Origin: Prionace glauca
Lineage: Eukaryota; Chordata; Chondrichthyes; Carcharhiniformes; Carcharhinidae
Assembly: GCA_037974335.1 (NCBI GenBank)
Contig: CM075760.1
Coordinates: forward strand, 19,982,291 to 20,046,290
DNA length: 64,000 bases
Direction of reading: 5' to 3'
The notes beneath the pieces were generated by a model. That model worked only from the letters and a program-made list of their open reading frames with translations, did no database searches and had not been told where the DNA came from. The position numbers and the translations under genes are program-made. Of the stretch, positions 31,713 through 43,171 are shown piece by piece. Position 1 is the stretch's first letter, and every line of letters begins with the position of its first letter.

Positions 31713-33273
31713 ATGTTCTGGATTATACCACTTGAGCTTCGTATTCTTTGGGTATTTTCCGATATCTAAAGGATTTACTACCCTGTCCTTGCCGTAGTTG
31801 GTGTCACTGGTAAGTCATATTTCTCTGTGTTCATTGTCCTTGTCTATGTTACCCAGTTTTTGATATTATTCTGCGTAACCGTCATGGTTTGTAGCTGTGA
31901 ATGCACTGGAAACATTTCTCGTTGCCACACAGCTATCCTCACACTACGTGACATTCACTTTCAGTCGTTCCACTTTACGGTTGTTGTTATGTAACATGAT
32001 TTCCAGTATTATGATTCACAGCCAATTCCAAATCAGCTGATTTAACATCTTCAACTGCACAGCCTTCAGCACAATCAAAGCAGAGTCATCCAGACCAGGA
32101 AAATTTGCTCCAAACCTACTGGCACCATTGTGTCCCCCACATACAAATCTGATGAAGGCAACAAATTGGAGATGTTATCAACTGGTGAATGTGGTTTCTT
32201 GCTACATCATTGCGGGGCTTTTCTGCTGTGAACTTTGTCTCGAGCAGAATAGGTGAATTCAGTCTGTTCCGGGGTGGATTTAATAAAAATGTTTCAGCTG
32301 TTCCCAAGGATCCTGAGAGATTGTTTCTCTTGTGCTCAGTCTAAAACACGAATAAATTGTGTTTCTCTTCCTTACAGTGAATGTATTGACGATTCTTATC
32401 CTGTCACGAGGGAAGTGTGGTCTTTCCAAAAGTGTGATACATTACCTCATTTCCATGTCAGCAGCGGATCTACTGGTCATTATCACCGATCTCATATTGA
32501 GGCAAATTCCCATTAAGTTTGAATTTGTAATCATTTACCACATTAAAATATGTAATATCCATGCTGTGCTGCTTTATGCAGTCACTGATTGCTCTGTCTG
32601 GTTCACTGTCACATTCACCTTTGATCGATTTGTGGCTATTACTTGTCAGAAGCTGAAAATAAAATACTGCACTGAGAAAACTGCAACAGTGGTTCTCGGA
32701 ACTGTGAGTGTGCTATTCAGTGTAAAGAACATTTTCTGGTATTTCATGTATGGTGATAGATATGCGATTCAGAATATTCCCCATTTTTGTGATGTTGGCG
32801 TTGATGCCCTCTCTTCTGAAGCATGCGGAGTGGTTGAAAATCTGCATTATATTTTAACACCGTTCATTCCTTTTTTGTTGATTATGTTGCTGAATATTTT
32901 CACCATTAAACACATTCTAGGGTCGACCAAATTCCGCAGGAGACTTCAGAGTCACAAGTGTATGGATAGTTCAAAGGACCCAGAGACAGTGAAGAGAAGA
33001 AAATCCATTATCTTACTATTTGCTCTATCATTAAATTTTATCCTACTATGGTCAGTGTTACTTATCCACTCCTTTTGTCAACGATTATATAATTTAAACT
33101 TAATTCATTTTTATATTCCTGCATTTGTGCGGGAATTGGGATTTATGCTCCAACTCCTGAGTTGCTGCACCAATACATACATTTACGCAGTGACCCAGAC
33201 ACAATTCAGAGAGGATCTAAAGAATGTGATCAGATCTCCATTTACTGCAATTGTGAAATTACTTACAGAATAA
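31713..33273 (+). pseudogene. gpr139-like: GPR139-like receptor, copy 2, stop in exon 1
   Basis: Same two-exon plan: exon 1 31,713-31,809, intron 31,810-32,377 (568 nt, GTAAGT/TTACAG), exon 2 32,378-33,273. Codon 19 of exon 1, CAA (Gln) in the arms, is TAA here (31,767-31,769), which would end the protein after 18 residues. Exon 2 is fully open, with DRF in TM3, both loop cysteines and the NTYIY end of TM7. It is also the most diverged copy, with changes clustered in TM2-TM3 (QIPIKFEFVII) and loop 2 (CDVGVDALSSEACG). It could be a recent pseudogene, or be expressed from another first exon; none is visible in the 568-nt intron. An ATG inside the exon 2 frame (32,359) lies in the intron. Confidence 0.85.
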
Positions 33274-33739
33274 ACATATTTTTCGTTAGAACAGGGTGAT
33301 TATCTCGTGTTCTGAACAAAACAATATCTCAGTGAATCATACACAGTGTAGACATATTTTGTGTCACCATTTCTGATTAAAACGTGTATTGAAATTGTAA
33401 AAACAAATTAAAAAAATGAATTGAACCCAGAAAAAATCCGGATTCAAATCAGCTAATACTAATGAACCAGCCTGGACATCATGTTGACCTCCAGTTTTGT
33501 ACCATTCTGTTAACTTGAGCGAATGTTTGCATTTCACTTCAGCTGCAACACAACTCCCTCACTGAAATGAATCTCAAAACTCAACCCCCGTGAACTCTTT
33601 TCACAATTCCACCCCACCTCACCACATCCCCACCCTCCCACTCAGCTCGACCCTCAGCCCAAACAGTCCCGCGCCCTTTGCACAGTGTTCATTATTGGAT
33701 TTAGCAATGGTGAATTGAACAGATTAGACTAGAGATTCA

Positions 33740-33900
33740 TGGATGAATGGATTATTCGGCAAAGGCGGTTGAAAATCTTCCCCAACAGGTGTAGACAAAG
33801 GTCATGGGTAGAGGAGGGCACTCATAATGTTGAAATGCAGCGTGAGCTCGTTGGGTCAAAGGGCCTGTTTCCCATGCTGTGTTTTTCTTTGTTCTTTGGT
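33740..33900 (+). mobile_element. CR1-type LINE 3' tail, copy 2
   Basis: Reverse of 16,096-16,245 (ends with TTTCTTTGTTCTTTGG). Inherited. Confidence 0.7.
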
Positions 33901-34440
33901 CAAAATGTTAGCGCTAAACTTCCAAGGATTTAGGGTCGGTGCTAGACGACAACTTGAGACAGAATGTTGGAGTGGCAGTGATTGCATTTAGTAAAACTCA
34001 ATGGCAGTATTTGACAATGCACTTGGTACAATTCAATTAAAAAACCTCAGCTGAATGCGCATTTAATTCCACTACCCTCGCGGATTTTGCAGCATGTGTG
34101 AGAGATCAAAGTTCGTTTGTGCCCCAAATGCACTGGAGTGTTGAAGTGAAATAAGCAAATACATATATTAAACATGCATAGAACCGAATATAAGCAAGGT
34201 TGGTCTTTGTTTGTGAAGGGTCTGAAAAGAAATAATTGTTAAAAAAATTCAGAGATAAATAGATTTATCTTCAGTTATGAATAAATTTTTTGAATGAATT
34301 CTGAACAAGTATTTAAAATAATAAAATAGAACGTAATGGAATGATTAGCCGAAAACAGACATCTTTATTAGCATGAATAACAAAGTAAGTATTCTATTCA
34401 TAACCATTCCACGCCGTAAGTTACTGGAAAATATGTAAAC
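33901..34440. other. Spacer up to inversion breakpoint
   Basis: Parallel to 55,860-56,399 and then stops abruptly. The next base belongs to the reversed segment. No gene seen. Confidence 0.7.
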
Positions 34441-35038
34441 GTTCAGTGAGGTCTCAGAACTGGTGGAGTCACCAACTCCCACCCACTTTGACACGGTGCT
34501 ACTCCATTCTGGAACAGGATTGATGATAAACTGTCAGCTAAACAGAACATTATACTCATCATGTAATCAATTTCTGGAGGTGAATGTATCTGAAAGCAAA
34601 GGAAGGGAATATCATTTGCTGCAGATGATAGAATGACTGTGTGACTATATCTGTAGTGACAGTGACCTGGGATGAAGCAATGGAGACAGTAATGATGATC
34701 AATGAGATACAAATCTCAGATATCACAGCAGAACTGTGAAAAGCTCATGTTGTTCAGCAGATTTCCCACAAGAAGCGAGAGAAGAGGCAGAGGCTGCGAA
34801 TGATCTTTGAGTATGGTGAGCTGCAGTGAAATGTAGTGGAATAGAATGTATTATTATTCATTTTGACAGGAGGAAGCAGCAAGGGGAATGAAATTATAAA
34901 TTGCCGGGATTGGGCCAATGGGTTTATTTTGTTTCTCCAGGTAGTTCAAACTGACACAATGATCGCTCCTGTTTTCCATCGGGAAGGAATTTCAGACCCT
35001 GCTAAATCTTGTGCTGGTCGGCAGCAACAAAACCTATA

Positions 35039-35110
35039 TTCCCTGACCGGGAATCGAACTCGGGCCGAGGTGGTGAGAGCGCTGAATCCTAACCACTAGA
35101 CCACCAGGGA
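35039..35110 (-). pseudogene. tRNA-Glu(CTC), decayed stem, copy 2
   Basis: Anticodon loop CTCTCAC intact and T-arm mostly intact, but the anticodon stem (CAGCG against CACCT) has several mismatches. Partner of the intact gene at 12,932. Confidence 0.75.
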
Positions 35111-36093
35111 AGATACGAATAACAGCCTTAATCTGACCGGTACATTGCAGCGTTTTTCAAATTCTCCAGAACGGCTTGTCGAGGAACAAAAATTGTTTTG
35201 ATAGAACAGGAATGACTCCTTCAGCCGACAGCAAATTACTGCAGATGCTGGAACTTAAAAAACTTAAAATGCTGGAAAATCTCAACAGGCATGACGGCTT
35301 CTCTGGAGAGAGAATGTGAGGCAATGGAATTGAGTCTAAACTGCCCTCTGAAACGGCCCAACAACATAGTTAGTTCAGTGGGAAATAGGGATGGACAACA
35401 AATACTGACATTGAAATCTATATTGTGTTAGCAGCATTTTATGAAATAATTAATAATTTTCATTTTGTTTCATTTCATGTCAGACAGGGTGACATATTCG
35501 GGGCTCTTATTATTTAAAACCTCAGCCCTTTAACCACTGAGACAGTTATGGTTCAGTCAGAGAAAAGTGATCCACTGTGATCCAAAAGAAGGAATTTTAG
35601 TTGCTGCAAATCCCACCTCAAAACGGAAAATGCTGGAAGATTCATCAGTTTCAACAGTTTCTGTGGAGGGAAAGAGAGGGAATGATACAGGTTGCTGACC
35701 TTTGACCCTAACTGGAAGAAATTGATGCTTTAATGGTTTACAAACAAGTACAGAATCAAGGAAAATAGAGAGAGAGAGAGGAGGAAAAAACAAATAGTCT
35801 TTTTATCGGATGGAAGGCTGAAGTGATTGAATTACAATGGAGATGATTGTTGTTTCCACTGACACAATCTCGCAGATCTGGGTTTAAATCTCCTAATAAA
35901 TGAGAACAAAATCTCTCGCTGAGTTCAGCGCTAAAATCACCGCTTTCCAGTGATCTGGAGGCAGTTTTCATTCACAACTGTGAGATGAACAAGGCAGAAA
36001 GGAGAGAGGGACTGAGTTTGAGCCGTGACATTTCAGGGGGATGGGAGATCTGGAATTCACCCAGGAATGAGGTAAAGTCTAAAAAAACATTAA

Positions 36094-36166
36094 CGCCCAA
36101 CGTGGGGCTCGAACCCACGACCCTGAGATTAAGAGTCTCATGCTCTACCGACTGAGCTAGCCGGGC
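36094..36166 (-). tRNA. tRNA-Lys-CTT: tRNA-Lys(CTT), intact, copy 2
   Basis: 73 nt with full D-loop (AGCTCAGTCGGTAGAGC), anticodon loop CTCTTAA, box B GGTTCGAGCCC, acceptor GCCCGGC/GTTGGGC, and a T7 run downstream on the minus strand. Its partners in both arms are shortened. Confidence 0.95.
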
Positions 36167-36266
36167 ACATAGCCTCCAGTCCATTCCTTAACCTGAAATG
36201 CATAGAGAAAATATGGCTTTTCCATTTGGTGTCTCAGTTTGTTCAGATTTCAGTTTACAATGAATC

Positions 36267-36589
36267 ATAAGAACATAAGAAATAGGAGCAGGAGTAGGCC
36301 ATCTAGCCCCTTGAGCCTGCCCCGCCATTCAATAAGATCATGGCTGATCTGAAGTGGCTCAGTTCCACTTTCCCGCTTTCTCCCCATAACTCTTAATCCC
36401 CTTGCCTACCAAAAACCTATCTACCCGTGTCTTAAATATATTTAGCGAGGCAGCCTCCACCACTTCAACGGGCAGAGAATTCCAGAGATTCACCACCCTT
36501 TGAGTGAAGAAGTTCCTCCTCAACTCCGTTCTAAACTGCACACCCCCCCCCCTTATTTTGAGGCTGTGCCCTCTAGTCCTGCTGAGGCA
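36267..36589 (-). mobile_element. CR1/HER1-type LINE 3' fragment, copy 2-specific
   Basis: Starts ATAAGAACATAAGAAATAGG, includes the C-terminal coding tail on the minus strand (NFFTQRVVNLWNSLPVEVVE) and a C-run near 36,543. Flanked by GAATC at 36,262-36,266 and 36,590-36,594. The matching sites at about 14,160 (arm 1) and 57,797 (arm 3) are empty. Confidence 0.85.
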
Positions 36590-37205
36590 GAATCCCCAAA
36601 GTTTCTATCCATCCCTCTCAATCATCAATTAGATCATTCACATCTTTCAATTCTGAGTTTCACCTTTCCCAAGCATTCCAAACTCCTCTCACATCATTCA
36701 CCTTCTTTTTTTTGGTTCGTAACAATTTAGCCAGGGGAGGGGGCGGGGGGAAAAACCTTCTCAAGGTTTTCATGTCACACTGTTTCCCAGTTTCAGATGT
36801 TTCAATAAGATCATCTCTGATTATTCTGAACTCCAGAGCGAACAGACTCATCCCACTGAATCTCTCCTCTCAGGAGAAACGCAGAAATCAGTCGCCCCAC
36901 AGCGTCTGTGAAGGGAACAACATCTAAATCTTCCGGCTGGATGAACTGGCCTCGGAGCTGGAGAAGTCAGAGTTGTAACACTAACGATAAACTCTGAAGA
37001 ACATACATGTCAGATACACAACATAGATGTCAGATACACACAAAGCACACATGTCAAATCATGTCACATCCAAGTTGCGTCTTTTAACTTTCTGCTCTCC
37101 ACCTCAGACATTTCCACATTCATCAAAAATCCCCCACCTCAAACCCCATCCTGCTCCTCAATCCATCGATAATGTTACTCGTACCGCAAGGAGTTCGCAG
37201 CATTT

Positions 37206-37278
37206 GGCTCCATAGCTCAGTGGTTAGAGCACTGGTCTTGTAAACCAGGGGTCGCGAGTTCAATTCTCGCTGGAGCCT
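37206..37278 (+). tRNA. tRNA-Thr-TGT: tRNA-Thr(TGT), intact, copy 2
   Basis: 73 nt. GGCTCCATAGCTCAGTGG start, anticodon stem CTGGT/ACCAG around CTTGTAA (anticodon TGT), T-arm GCGAGTTCAATTCTCGC, acceptor GGCTCCA/TGGAGCC. The arm copies lack six bases. Confidence 0.94.
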
Positions 37279-37315
37279 CCAGGCAAAGTTTAGCTCATAT
37301 AAACTCTAGGAAAAA

Positions 37316-37689
37316 GGTAAGTCGTACTCAGAAGCGAAACAGAGTGTTCTTATGAGTGGAGGGGCAGATCAGGTGCCATTTTGGAAAGCAAAACGATATT
37401 CTTCTTTGGGAGAAGAAATCGAAAGAGCAGAACATGTTTGTCGAGCTGAGAAATATAAATGTTGATATTAAGAATAGAGGAGACGCGTTTGTACAAGGAA
37501 TGTATAAAGTTAGTGTGTTGGTGCAGCAGATAAATGGAAGGGGAATTACATTTTGTTCTTATAGCTGGCAGACTGGAGTTTAAAAATAACGAGGTGTTTC
37601 TCCTGTTACACAGGATTTTGTGGAAACCAGGTTCAATATTCTGCGCAGATGTGACAGTCACATTTAAAAATGGATATGCTTTGCATTAG
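37316..37689. other. Unassigned stretch of the foreign block
   Basis: Begins where homology to the arms ends. Small ORFs only. No recognised gene. Confidence 0.5.
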
Positions 37690-38160
37690 ATACGGTAAAG
37701 AGAAGGTTCACCAGATTGCTCCCTGGGGTCAGTGAGTTGTCCTGTGATGAAATTCTCTGGAGTTTAGAAGAATAAGCGGTGATCTATTTAAACTTACACA
37801 GTGCTGATTCGGTTTGATAGGATGGAGGCTGAGAGATTTTCTTTCTCTCTGCTGGTCGGGAATCTAACCCCCTGCGGCACAGATCACCGGCTGGTCATTT
37901 AGGGCTAAGATAAGGAGAAATTACTTCACTCAAAGGGCAAGAATCTTTGATATTTTCTGCACCTGACAGTTATGTACGCCCCATCATCGAGCACATTTAC
38001 GATCGGGATAAGCAGGTTTCTGATCTCTTAGAGAATTCAGGGATCTGGGGAGTTGGTGGAAAAACTAAGTTGTCTCCCAAGATCAGCCATGATGGTATTG
38101 AATGGTGGAAATCTGGATGGACCGAGTGGCCTGCTCCTCCTCCTATGATACATGTTAGAA
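37690..38160 (+). mobile_element. Decayed CR1-type LINE 3' part
   Basis: SLEFRRISGDLFKL and AKIRRNYFTQRA are readable with stops between. A 3' UTR follows, with GATCAGCCATGATGGTATTG and GGCCTGCTCCTCCTCCTATG. Old copy. Confidence 0.7.
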
Positions 38161-38603
38161 TAAAAACAGAAAGGACTGGAAGTTCTCAGCAGGGCTTAAA
38201 ACAAATCTGGAGTTAAGTTTCCGAGTTCACTATGATTCTTTTCAACCAATAACTGAGTGTGAATTATAACAAGTAGCACAACATCGAGACTGCAAACACT
38301 TCCAGTATCACTAGTTTCGGTCTTTTTGAGCTCACACTACTATCAGATATTTCAGATGGTGATTAACCATATTAGTCTGCACCTAGAAACCCATTAAATT
38401 CTGTTGGGGACTGAACGAAATGCGAATAAATGCTCGGTGTCAAAATCGAACTTTCCCCTCAGTGCACTTTATTTCTCAGAAAACATTTGAGGGTGAAATC
38501 AGAGCAGTGATAACATGTCGTTAACATCGAGGGTCAGATAATGTTAAGCAACAAACTGAAATCAAACAATTTTCCCTTCCCCGACATGAGAAAGCTTAAT
38601 CAA

Positions 38604-38676
38604 AGGTCCTGCCCGGATTTGATCCGGGGACCATGCGCGTGTGAGGCGAGTGTGATAACCACTACACTACAGAAAC
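38604..38676 (-). pseudogene. tRNA-Val(CAC), decayed, copy A
   Basis: GTTTCTGTAGTGTAGTGG start and loop CTCACAC (CAC), but the anticodon stem (CTCGC/GCGCA) and the acceptor 3' strand do not pair, and box B is GGATCAAATCC. Confidence 0.75.
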
Positions 38677-39083
38677 AGCTGGAAACACGGTAGAGGAAAC
38701 CTGCGTGTCTGCAATGTTCAACTGCGCTGTGTTGTTGCAGGTTCCGATGGTCAGACTGAGAGCCCATGTCACTGAATTCAGGAAGATAACCGTTACTTTC
38801 AAGCTGATTGTACAACTTATCCCCAACATCAACATTTAAAAGCGTTCGTCCAGCAAATATCTAAGGGAGCAATGATTTCTGCCCATTCATTAACACATCA
38901 TTTTCATCTTTCTTCCAATAATCATCCGCATTTTGTATCCTGTTGCTCCCCTTATTTCTTTGTTCTTCAAATCTGACATTTCCAATTCAGGGACTGAAGA
39001 GGAAATCTCCCTGATTCTGATTCCGACAGAACTGGTGCAGACCGGGAAGTAACACAGGATTGTTGCACAGCAATAAATCTACA

Positions 39084-39155
39084 TTCCCTGACCGGGAATC
39101 GAACCCGGGCCGCGGCGGTGAAAGCGCCGAATCCTAACCACTAGACCACCAGGGA
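39084..39155 (-). tRNA. tRNA-Glu-TTC: tRNA-Glu(TTC), copy A
   Basis: 72 nt, anticodon loop CTTTCAC (TTC), all stems paired, box B GGTTCGATTCC. Intact. Only the foreign block of copy 2 carries Glu(TTC) genes. Confidence 0.95.
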
Positions 39156-39267
39156 AGCTGGTAAACGCTTTATAAAATATTAATTTATCCATGAACCACC
39201 TGCCTTTTGTTTTGTTTCTGTCTTTTTATTCACCAAATACAAGTTTCTCCCTCACATTGCCATGCTT

Positions 39268-39334
39268 ATATCACACACAAGTGATATAAACTTGTGGCCA
39301 CAGTGCAGAATCCAAACCACTGATCCAACAGGGA
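39268..39334 (-). pseudogene. tRNA-Glu relic
   Basis: GATCCAACAGGGAAGCTGG with CAGAATCCAAACCACTG resembles the 5' half of tRNA-Glu on the minus strand. No T-arm found. Confidence 0.4.
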
Positions 39335-39689
39335 AGCTGGCAGTGACTTTCCCAATCAGCGGATCATCCTCATTTTAGCCTTTCTCTTCCCTCTCTTCCG
39401 TCATCCAATCGGCAGGTTTCTCATTATAAAAACACACTCTGCTTATTTCCACACTTGACACCTGTCATCGAGCCCATGGTGGTGAAAACGATGGCGTTGC
39501 ACCATTGGAACACCCGGGTTCCGCCATCACCAGCTCAGTGTTACCTTGTTACTCCGGGACCCGGCAGTCAGAGTGTTCTCCCACCCCAGTAAGTCCCCAG
39601 AGTTCAGAAGCTGTGACATCTTCTTCAGAGCCTTCAGTCTATACTCGATGGAGACGAATATCACGCGAAGGCCATCTCCACCCCCCATT

Positions 39690-39944
39690 ACTTCCCTTCA
39701 AAAATCAGAGCAACAGGAAATTGAGAAACGACGAGCTTAAGGGCAGTTTAAATGATGGTGAACCTTCAGTGCAGCTCATTGTGTTTCTAAAGTGAGATGA
39801 TTTCTGTTTGTTACACAGTTCAGGCTGACCTGATTCAGAGAAGGATCAGGCTCAATCCTCCCGATGGCCTTTCCCAACTCCATTTCTTTAAACGAATTTC
39901 AGTAACATTTCCATTAAATAATATGATTGTGACATATGTCAATG
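39690..39944 (+). repeat. Module X, fifth copy
   Basis: AATTGAGAAACGACGAGCTT and the TCAGGCTCAATCCTCC block match 28,010-28,250 directly, leading into a Leu tRNA relic as there. A piece of yet another unit inside the foreign block. Confidence 0.75.
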
Positions 39945-40012
39945 TGGTTGTATGGCCGAGCGGTCTAAGGCTCCAATCTCCGTGGAGGTGTGGGTTCGAA
40001 TCCCAACGCGAG
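39945..40012 (+). pseudogene. tRNA-Leu(AAG) relic lacking the anticodon arm
   Basis: GGTTGTATGGCCGAGCGG then TCTAAGGCTCC. Compared with the intact genes, 13 bases including the anticodon are missing, precisely between two TAAGG direct repeats. The variable arm and box B remain. Confidence 0.85.
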
Positions 40013-40435
40013 TGAAATGGATTGAAATTTTGATCCTTACTGCTGTGGTAAGATTGAATGCAGGAGTGTGCGCAGTGTCGTTTTCTTCATGTGATTCTTC
40101 TGTGAAATGTGCGCCTTTTCCTCCAGTTCACTTACAGTATTACTTGTATCTGTCTGTTTGAGCAGACACTACTATCAGAAATTTCTGATGGTGAATAACC
40201 ATATTCGTCTGCGCCACTATAAACCCATTACATTCTGTTGGAGACTGAACGAGATGCGAATAAATGCTCGGTGTCAAAATCGAACTTCCCCGTCAGTGCA
40301 CCTTATTTCACAGAAAGTATTTGAGGATGAAATCAGAGCAATGATAACATGTCTTTAACATCGAGGTTCAGATAATGTGCAGCAACAAACTGAAACCAAC
40401 AATATCCCTTCTCCGACATAAGCAAGCTTAACGAT

Positions 40436-40508
40436 TGTTTCTGCCCGGTTTCGAACCGGGGACCTTTCGTGTGTGAGGTGAATGTGATAACCACTACACT
40501 ACAGAAAC
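40436..40508 (-). tRNA. tRNA-Val-CAC: tRNA-Val(CAC), copy B
   Basis: 73 nt. Acceptor GTTTCTG/CAGAAAC, T-arm CCCGGTTCGAAACCGGG and loop CTCACAC are intact. Two mismatches in the anticodon stem (TTCAC/ACGAA) fit C-to-T decay at CpG sites. A weak gene or an early pseudogene. Confidence 0.6.
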
Positions 40509-40928
40509 AACTGGGAAACTAATGCAGCAAATCGGCCTGTCTGCAATGTTCAACTGCGCTCTGTTGCTGCAGGTTCCGATGGTTAGACTGAGAGCCCATG
40601 TCACTGAATTCAGGAAGATAACCGTTACTTTCAATCTGATTGTACATCTTATCCCGAACAGCAAAATTTAAAAGCGTTCGTCTCGCAAATATCTAAGGGA
40701 GCAATGAGTTCTACCCAATCATTGATGCATCATTTTTATCTCTCTTCGAATAATCTCAGCATTTGTATCATCAACGCTTTGTAACCTGTCGCTCCCTTTT
40801 TTCTTTGTTCTTTAAATGTGACATTTCCAATTCAGATGCTAAAGAGGAAATCTCCCTGATGCTGATTCCGACAGAACTGGTGCAGACCGGGAAGTAACAC
40901 AGGATTGTTGTACAGCAATAAATCTATA

Positions 40929-41000
40929 TTCCCTGACCGGGAATCGAACCCGGGCCGCGGCGGTGAAAGCGCCGAATCCTAACCACTAGACCACCAGGGA
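40929..41000 (-). tRNA. tRNA-Glu-TTC: tRNA-Glu(TTC), copy B
   Basis: 72 nt, same sequence motifs as 39,084-39,155: loop CTTTCAC, stem CGGCG/CGCCG, box B GGTTCGATTCC. Intact. Confidence 0.95.
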
Positions 41001-41064
41001 AGCTGGCTAATTTTAAAATATTAATTTATCCATGCGCCACCTGCCTTTTGTTTTATTTCTACAC

Positions 41065-41270
41065 AGGGAACACAATCTCAGGATAAGACGCTGATGATTC
41101 AGGACTGAGATGAGGAGAAATTGCTTCACTCAAAGGCAGGTGAATCTTGGGAATTCTCTACTCCAGAGGGTTCTGATGTTCCATCACTGAACACATTTCA
41201 GTTTGGGTTAGACAGATTTATGATCTATCCAGGAATGAATGGAAACAGGAATATGGAATTGGAACAAATG
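41065..41270 (+). mobile_element. LINE 3' fragment, decayed
   Basis: GATGAGGAGAAATTGCTTCA and TTGGGAATTCTCTACTCC are the nucleotide signature of a CR1-type ORF2 C-terminus. Short and broken. Confidence 0.55.
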
Positions 41271-41319
41271 CTCAGCCACAAGTTCATTTTTCAATTGTAT
41301 TTGTTTAAAGTTATAATTA

Positions 41320-41405
41320 CACATATATATTATATATATATGATATATATATATATGTAATGGTGTACAGATATATATATATATGTGTGTATATGTATAT
41401 ATAAT
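41320..41405. repeat. (TA)n-rich microsatellite
   Basis: Alternating TA runs with TG interruptions over about 85 bases. Apparent ORFs here are artefacts of the repeat. Confidence 0.9.
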
Positions 41406-41574
41406 GTTATATGTAATATGTTTGAAGTCAATCGTCATTAAATAATGTTGGTAATACCAGATAACAGTACAGCCGGAAACAATTGACAGCTAATTTTTAT
41501 TGGCACCCACGGACCCATTGCCAACAGGCAACTGTTTAACCGTGAATGCTGATGGTGAGGAAATAGTAAAATTC

Positions 41575-41649
41575 CGTCTCTGGGTGGTCTCGAACCACCA
41601 ACCTTTACGGTTAACAGCCAAACGCGCTGACCAATTGCGCCACAGAGAC
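41575..41649 (-). tRNA. tRNA-Asn(GTT)-like with one extra base
   Basis: 75 nt. Anticodon loop CTGTTAA and box B GGTTCGAGACC are intact and the acceptor pairs (GTCTCTG/CAGAGAC). One base is inserted in the 3' side of the anticodon stem (CCGTAAA). Probably inactive or weak. Confidence 0.6.
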
Positions 41650-42204
41650 AGCAACTAAATATACTCCCAACCAGTTTGGGACCAATGATCACGCAATCTG
41701 AAGTTTAATTTTATTATTCATGCACTGGGGTTTGCTTCTATCAGGGCTACAATTAACCCTGTCTCATTTGTGACTGTTCATGGCAGTGTTCACTACAATC
41801 ACACATTTGGTGCAGTCTTGTACAGTAATGCACTAGGCCATGTTTCTTTATATACTGCATTTGACTCATTTGAATCATTATTGCAATAGACTTTGCAACG
41901 GTTTACAGTACATTACATGCCGCTTCATTTATTAATACATGTAGACATGCCATGATAAATGCTACAAGTCATCGTCTCTGGACTATTATTACTTAGTCAA
42001 GAGTTCACTTACGTTACATTAGGCTCCATCTCAGATATTATTGTGCTAGGCTCTATGTCATGCACTACTGAACACACCCGTGTATCACTAATAAAGCAGA
42101 CACTTTCTCACTAATTGTTTTTCTATCAAATGTGTCTAATAGATGGAATCGAACAAAGAGCGAGTGAGAAGAATAGATGGATATTAACTAAAAAGTTCAT
42201 GAAG
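41650..42204. other. Unassigned AT-rich stretch
   Basis: End of the foreign block. No recognisable gene or repeat. Homology to the arms resumes near 42,205. Confidence 0.5.
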
Positions 42205-43082
42205 TGGATGAAATTGTGTTATAGATCAGAGTGAGTTAGGGCTCGAATTGTGCTAAAGTCAAAAATTATAAGAAGGAACTGTATTTACATATACACAGAA
42301 CATATTATAGAGGCAGGGTTCGGCTGGATTTCTGAACGGACTAAGGAAAAAAATGAGCGCCGAGGAATGGAAAATCCAGCGAAAAAGAGACATGTGTCCA
42401 ATTATAATGAAATATTATTTGATAATGTCTGGACGATAAAATAGACAAATCTTTAAATCACTAAAATGTAAGGTTATTCAATAATTAGCTGGTAATAGAC
42501 ATGTTCACTAGCCGGAAGGTAAATATGAATGCAAGTATTAAATTCACTATCCTTCGGCCAGATTTTCCTGTGAATGTTACTGACAGAGATATTAATGCCA
42601 TTGCTTTACTGATTGTTCCCTTTCCATGGAAACAGGGAAATAAATTTTCCTCAAATATCTCCTCAAACCTGCTGCACTAACCTTGTGATTAAAATGATAC
42701 AACACCACCATCTGCTGGTGGAAAACAGCGACTGCAGGCTCTGATGCTTGTGAGTCTGCGAACCGGTTGCTGAAATATGAATATTGAACGATATTGTCTG
42801 AGATTGGAGTTTATAGAAGGATCTCGGCTGGCGTATTCGCCCTTTTTATAACCAGGCACCGCAGATAAATCGTGTTCTTCATTTTCCATTGGGAGATCAT
42901 GTCTGGAAATTGAAGTTGGGATTATGTGAGACTTCAAATTGTACATTCGATGCAGTTATCAGACGTAAATCAAATTCAGAATCTTTCTGGGTAAACATTG
43001 CTGCCCTCTGCAATTCGTTTGTCAGACATTTTCACGGTTTAGTCTGAAAAAAGGCACAAAGAATCAGACATTTACAGGGATA

Positions 43083-43083
<1 letters not shown>
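42205..43083. other. Conserved non-coding spacer, copy 2
   Basis: Parallel to 60,100-60,941 and reverse of 10,480-11,340. No gene recognised. Confidence 0.6.

Positions 43084-43168
<85 letters not shown>
43084..43168 (+). repeat. (CA)n microsatellite, copy 2
   Basis: About 85 bases of uninterrupted CA, the longest of the three matching tracts. Confidence 0.98.

Positions 43169-43171
<3 letters not shown>

Larger units (their letters stand above)
38340..39170. repeat. Val-Glu module, tandem copy A
   Basis: Direct duplicate of 40,160-41,040 (offset 1,832 at the Val tRNA and 1,845 at the Glu tRNA). Contains the module Z sequence, a tRNA-Val and a tRNA-Glu(TTC). Confidence 0.85.
40160..41040. 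repeat. Val-Glu module, tandem copy B
   Basis: Duplicate of 38,340-39,170 in the same orientation, separated by the module X/Leu relic. The better preserved of the two. Confidence 0.85.
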
